NCBI GenBank assembly: GCA_023213395.1
Contig: CM041465.1
Span: forward strand, 239,823,741 to 239,887,740
Source of the DNA: Cycas panzhihuaensis
Lineage: Eukaryota > Cycadophyta
Length of the DNA stretch: 64,000 nucleotides
Direction: 5' to 3'
The notes beneath the pieces are model-generated. The model was not told where the DNA came from. It worked only from the letters and a program-made list of their open reading frames with translations, and searched no databases. This document shows, piece by piece, positions 59,123-64,000 of the stretch (position 1 is the stretch's first letter; every line of letters starts with the position of its first letter). Both the position numbers and the translations under genes were made by a program.

Positions 59123-59718
59123 GCTACCCGTGCATTCTATTTTCTCATTCCAGTAGCTCATGGATGAGTTCACCAACTACTTTAACGTGGCTCACCCATT
59201 TGAGAGTGGAATGAAATCCCTTCTCTCGCTTAAATAAGGTCACGATGAGATGAATCGTGACTTTATGTGACGTTTCCACAACCTTCTTCACTCCACTAAG
59301 GTTACTTTACCTGAGGAATTGAAGAGGAACCTTTTTGTCATTACCCTTCGTTCAGAAGTTCACGTAGAAGTCCTCAAGATTGGGGCAACTACGTGCGACT
59401 ACGCTATAGTGAAGGGCTTGGCACTCCAGGCCATTGAGATCCAGGCTGGACTCAAGAAGCCTTTAAAGTCCTCACATCGATGTAAAGCACCACCACCATC
59501 AAAAGAAACCAAAACTCAACAACCTACTAGGTCTTCTTCCCATTCTACCGAGAAGACCCTAGACCCTCTCACTTTAGCTATACGTTCATTTGAATGTACT
59601 ATGAAGGAACTCAAGCTTCAAACTCATTCATCTTCCATGTCTAACAAGCCAGTCCACTAGGCTTCACAAGCTACTCCTTCCAAGGGTGACAACACTTAGT
59701 CCTCTCAAGTGAGGAAAC
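59123..59718 (+). pseudogene. Element D gag, 3' part (between E and F)
   Basis: Resumes after E's right duplication GCTAC (59123-59127) with the HSIFSFQ-stop-LMDEF-like segment. It goes on through NYFNVAHPFESGMKSLLSLK, a stop for Gln, EELKRNLFV near 59310 and IQAGLKKPLKSSHRC, to SSQVRK, where element F begins at 59719. The break lies just before the knuckle-like motif. The rest of D lies beyond F and outside the window. Confidence 0.82.
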
Positions 59719-62403
59719 TATTTCCCATATTTCGAGAATGGATACGGAGTGATTGACTCAGGTAAGTGCAGGTATGTTTCTCATCTTATTGTTGTTTTCT
59801 TTTATAATAAGTATCTACTTGCATGCTATGATTTCATAGATGGTCCTGTTGTCATCTACACCTATCCAGCCTATGATGACTATAGCAGGGGCACATTCCC
59901 AGTGAGTGTGACACCCCGGTGGCTGCATCACTTCCTTCATTCTACCCTACTCATCTTAAGACCCACTTGGTTCATATTATGCTCACCTGTATGATGACCT
60001 GTCATCATTTTGTTGACTTGTCACAGTCTTTGAGTCCCATTGTTGCTTCTTGTGGCTCATTTGTTTGCTTGTCTACCCACAGGCGGTGGGCACCGCCCGA
60101 CCTCCTAGGTCACTGGTCCATAGCCTAGGCTAGTTGTCTGGGCCAGTTTTGGCCTCTGGTCCCACACCGCGGCAGATTTACCGTGGTGTGACTGTTATGA
60201 CCTGTTTTTAAAAAATTACCATGGTAATTCTCGCATTTATTATAGAATTACCATGTGTATTGCAACTCAACCCATCGCTAGTGGCACCCTAATCACTCGA
60301 TTAGGGTTGAGGCTGGGTATTTAAGTCTTACCCAACTCATTCTTAGGATATTTTGGCTCATTTTTAGAAGGATCACAAGGAAAAGTGCCCTAGTGTCTAC
60401 TATCTCCTACTGATCCACTACTATTCTAAGACCTGCAATCACTCTCTAGTGCCCAGCTCTCCTTTGGCACTGCTGTGACATCTTCACAACCCCTTGCACG
60501 CCTTCGAGAGGGCTTCCTCAAAGAGTTTTCAGGACTTCTCTGCCCAGGTAGCCATCAAGCGGTCTCAAGTGTAGGGTTTTTTCCTTCAGCCATCTTAGTA
60601 AGGACTCCATACCTACTGCTCCACAGCTTTTTTTTGGATTTCTCAGCCTCTCTTCAGCAGGTTTGGACAGAGGCAAACACCTCCCATCTTCTCCAAAGGT
60701 ATTTATTGGTCTAAGGTCTTTCTTTACCTAGTTTGTGCTCAGTTTTGCATGGTTTATTTTGGCTTGACTCATCTTGCTTTTGTAGGTTGCTTCTTGCCTT
60801 TGTTTTGGATTGTTTCCCCTACTATTTAGGCTTCTTTTCCTACATTTCACACCCAGGACAGTGGCCAAAGAGGGTTGCATAAAGTTTGGGATAGAGCTGG
60901 GTGGATTCTGCACCATCCTCACGCTCCCTAAGAGGCTCCGGCCCCCCAAACCTTCCTCTTTGCCCCCTGTGCTACTCTTAGGGTGAGGCTAAGGGTTAGA
61001 AGCCTATTTCCAGTCGCTGAAATCAGCATTTGCACCGGTTGCAACACTGGTTTATAGGCTTATATCTTCTACCCAGGCAACGCATAAGCCCTAGCTACTT
61101 GTCCTTAGCTCAACCTTGTTCTTAGCAACCCGATTTGCTTCTCATAGCACTTTGGTTTGTTGGGTATCTTTTTGAGCTCTATTGTACCTTTGTTGTCTCT
61201 ATTTTCCAACCCTTTGTACAGCCCTATCCTCGCTGCCTCGTGGCTTCTTGAGAGAAGGAAGGGTTGCTCTTTGCGGGAGGTGGGCCACTCTGAGGCTTAC
61301 CAACTTATTTACCATTCATTTGGATAGCTTCCATCATAGTTTATTGTTGCAATCTTATGGTTAATAAATGCTAACATACATGTATAGAGACTTATGTTTG
61401 GTACATACATACATGTGTTGCTAGGATTCCATTTTGTATTGCTAGCACCCTTTCTCTAGAAAGGGATATTCTCACTTACTTGTAGGTACATGGAGGACAA
61501 AAAGGACTCATCCCTTTTCCTCTCTCTCAGGTAAGCGTATATATTCATATTTATTATAGCACTTCATTTGTTGTTATCGCTGTCCTTTTTTCCTTTCTTC
61601 ACACTCTTGTATCGCTTCCGGGGAAGGTAAGGAAGCCCTACGCTTCACCCTACCATGACCCCTCTCCTCCACCGTGCTTCGTGGAGTGATCTTGGATGCC
61701 TTGTAGGAACGCTGCCACTTCAACCATGTCTTTATTTCATGTATGTGCCTTCGCTCCAGTTTTATTCTCTTTCTTTCAAAAGATTTTGCATGGTAGTAAT
61801 TAGATCATTTGAAAGGAAAAAGGAAATTGATTCTTCTTTTGGTTTACATTCAGTTTAGCACCCTTTGTACATCGCATCTATTATAGGAAAGGTTTTAGGA
61901 AGACTTTTCTTCCAATATTTCCCTTTTAGTTTGTAAGCTTTACCCTTGCCATCTTAACTTGCATTGCTTTTGCTCCATTTGCTTGTGTGCCTTTGGCACC
62001 TTCACTCTTCTTGATTGTTCTTCACATTTCTCCTTGGTTTCCTCCATTTGTCCGAGCAACCAAGGGAGCCTCAACTGTAGGTTATTCACCTACTTGTTTC
62101 CCTTTGCTACGGGGAACCCTTGAGGGTTTCTCTCCCTTCCCTTCTGGCCATCTAAGGGTGGGAGGACCCTTTCTTTAGGATCCACCTTGACTACTCCTCT
62201 GCCTCCTCTTTTCCTAGTGGAAGTGGGGAACCACCTCTTAGTAGCTAGGTACCATCCACAGGTCTCGAACTCGCACTTTGGTGTATGGGGCACCCTGCAT
62301 GGTATTTGCCTTACTCGTAGGTTCTTGTCCGCACCCGATAGTGCCATTGACCACCTTCATTATTCCTACTCAGTTAGGTAGCTATCCCATAGATGTGCAT
62401 CCA
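59719..62403 (+). repeat. Element F 5' LTR (2685 bp)
   Basis: Starts TATTTCCCATATTTCGAG (TG decayed) and ends GCATCCA. It is closest to E's LTR. TATTTAA lies at 60318-60324. The motif array is short, at about 60165-60200 (GCGGCAGATTTACCGTGG). AGGTAAG donors lie near 61530 and 61625. Preceding bases GAAAC (59714-59718) should be its duplication. Confidence 0.86.
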
Positions 62404-62404
62404 T

Positions 62405-62423
62405 TGACGACCATATTGGGGAT
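62405..62423 (+). other. Element F primer binding site
   Basis: TGACGACCATATTGGGGAT, one base after the LTR; the leading TGG is decayed to TGA. Confidence 0.8.
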
Positions 62424-62663
62424 TTGCCAGTAAGGGAGCTAGTCTCCCCTCTTTTCTATTGGTATTAGTACTCGCTTGTGATTTATCCCACTTTGTTTTC
62501 TTCATTGGGCAGCCCCCAACATACGCTCTTTGTCGTCCTTTCTTTCTCCTATAGTGTTGGTTAGCTTTGTATGCGACGTTTCTCTCGTTGCTTATGTGGC
62601 TTACCTCCATTGTTAGAAGATCTTAGGTATCGTCCTCTTCCTTCATTAGATTCTGATTTGACT

Positions 62664-63937
62664 ATGGAAGGATACCCTTCTGATTGGGCCTACCACACCT
62701 TAGCTTTGGGAACTCATGAATTTCCCTCTTCTATTCCATGATCCACCAAGGAGGGTGATGATCCTATTTACTACTCGGGTGACCAACATCACCCGCTTGA
62801 CGCTCATCCTTCTACTCATGTGGTAGAAGGATCCTTTCCTCTTGAGATTTACCACTCGACTAGTGATTCTTATGAGGAATGTCCCAAGGGATCTACTTCG
62901 TTTGAGGTCCCGTCTACCTCTTACGATCATGTAGATACCCCTCCCACTGACATGGTTGAAGCTTTTAACGAGTGCTGTCGCACTGCTCATTTTCAACCAT
63001 GTCCTAGATGGTTTGAAGATGCCTTCCATAGGGGAGCCCCTTCCTCATCTGCTCCTCCTCCACTTTCTTCATCCTCGTCTACTCCTCCTATAACAACCAA
63101 TCTTTTCGTGCCTACACATTCATCCCGTTCCATCCCTATTACTATCTTGGGGACGCATGTTGCACCTTCTATCCCTCGTTATGGTCCTAGTGCTTCGGGA
63201 CCTTCTCATGGTATGTCATTCCCTCAGTTGAAGGTTAGCATACCCTTTCCTAGCCAAACTAATGTGCCATCCCCCAATGTGGCGCATACTTTCTTTAATA
63301 GGCCAGTCGGTCTTACTAACCTTTTAGCCACTAGTCATGTGGGACCCGCTCCTACATATCCTTAAAACTAACCTGTTGGTCCTTCCTTTTACATACCCTT
63401 AGGTTACACTTCTCAACCTTAGGGGTAGGGTAAAGGGAACCACCTTCCAGCTTATGGGGTGGACCTGCTACACCCATATGGGATTGCCCCACTTACGAGT
63501 GGCCCATATAGGCAAAACTTGGTTCCGCACCCTCCTTTTCTGCCATCTAGCACAGTCCCTTTTGTCATGCCTTCATAAGGGAATATGCCTCCCTTTCAAG
63601 GTACTTATCCTCAAGTCCCCTTCCAGCAAGGGACATTTCCTCAAGGAGGGATGGGTTTGCCACCCTCATTTGTTCCTTGCTCGCTACCTACTACATCATT
63701 CGTTGATCCTACAGTCCAGGCAAGGGTGCATCCCTTTATGGACTATAGGTCAACACCTTTATCTATTAAGGCATTAAGAACTAATTTGCTGCCTTATCCT
63801 CCCAAAGTTCCCAGATTTGACAGAACTTCTTCGCAAGACCCAGCGGAACATGTGCATAGTTTTTCTATGGCATATATTGACTACTAGGCTTACGACCATA
63901 TTTTAATGAAATTATTTCCACGATCTTTGCAGGGTGA
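62664..63937 (+). pseudogene. Element F gag, 5' part
   Basis: Starts at ATG 62664 (MEGYPSDWAYH). A frame free of stops from 62820 to 63365 covers the Pro/Ser/Thr-rich part. After several stops the gag domain appears: MDYRSTPLSIKALRTNLLPYPPKVPRFDRTSSQDPAEHVHSF from about 63738, then a stop in place of Trp after DY, and LMKLFPRSLQG to about 63937. There the sequence departs from all other copies, so the gene is cut by something new. It resembles element E's gag most. Confidence 0.82.
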
Positions 63938-64000
63938 AACACTTCCCATAGGGTGGTTTCCTACACATAGCAAGGTATGACTGTATAGGACTAAATCAGG
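63938..64000. other. Unrecognised sequence after a break in element F gag
   Basis: After CAGGGTGA the expected TGCCCTTAAATGG is replaced by AACACTTCCCATAGGG and further unrelated bases. It may be the first 60 bp of another insertion. Too short to identify. Confidence 0.45.

Overview
The window looks like intergenic DNA from a land plant, probably a large-genome seed plant. I see no ordinary host gene, rRNA, tRNA or CRISPR array. Almost all of it is decayed LTR retrotransposon sequence nested in layers. The plant assignment rests on Ty3/gypsy elements with Tat/Ogre-type protease and archaeal-type RNase H features, a Ty1/copia remnant, a plant-mobile-domain-like reading frame, and many stop codons that look like C-to-T decay of CAG, CAA and CGA codons. 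I cannot name the species.

Layout. 1-1546 is the 3' part of a gypsy LTR (fragment G), sitting in a Ty1/copia reverse transcriptase/RNase H remnant (1547-2508) that is followed by a probable copia LTR and about 0.5 kb of unassigned DNA. A compound microsatellite (3691-3821) is the insertion site of element A (3822-38404, plus strand), flanked by a perfect 5-bp duplication GTATG. A's 3' LTR is split by element B (20760-37836, plus strand; 5-bp duplication GAGTA/GAGTG). About 1.4 kb of unassigned, possibly single-copy DNA follows (38410-39840). Next come the 3' LTR and RNase H end of element C (minus strand, 39846-43595), which is interrupted by element D (plus strand, from 43596). D's gag gene is interrupted twice: by element E (minus strand, 48140-59122; duplication CCTAC/GCTAC) and by element F (plus strand, from 59719). 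F runs to about 63937, where unrelated sequence begins.

The family. A and B, each about 17 kb without nested insertions, show the full plan: LTR of about 2.7-2.96 kb, primer site, a single gag-protease-RT-RNase H-integrase frame, then a long 3' region, a polypurine tract and the LTR. The 3' region is unusual. It carries an antisense spliced gene whose N-terminal half resembles the plant mobile domain and whose C-terminal half is repeat-rich and then coiled-coil-like. It has its own antisense TATA box and a 113-114 nt intron whose removal keeps the frame open in both copies. Downstream, on the sense strand, lies a separate archaeal-type RNase H ORF next to the polypurine tract. Two LTR subfamilies (A/C/D, about 2.95 kb; B/E/F/G, about 2.7 kb) share the same kind of coding region.

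How the parts would have worked: Gag packages the RNA; protease, RT and two RNase H domains make the cDNA; integrase inserts it with 5-bp duplications. The antisense protein's job is unknown; regulation of the element or of host silencing is only inference. All copies here are inactivated by stops, frameshifts, deletions or nested insertions.
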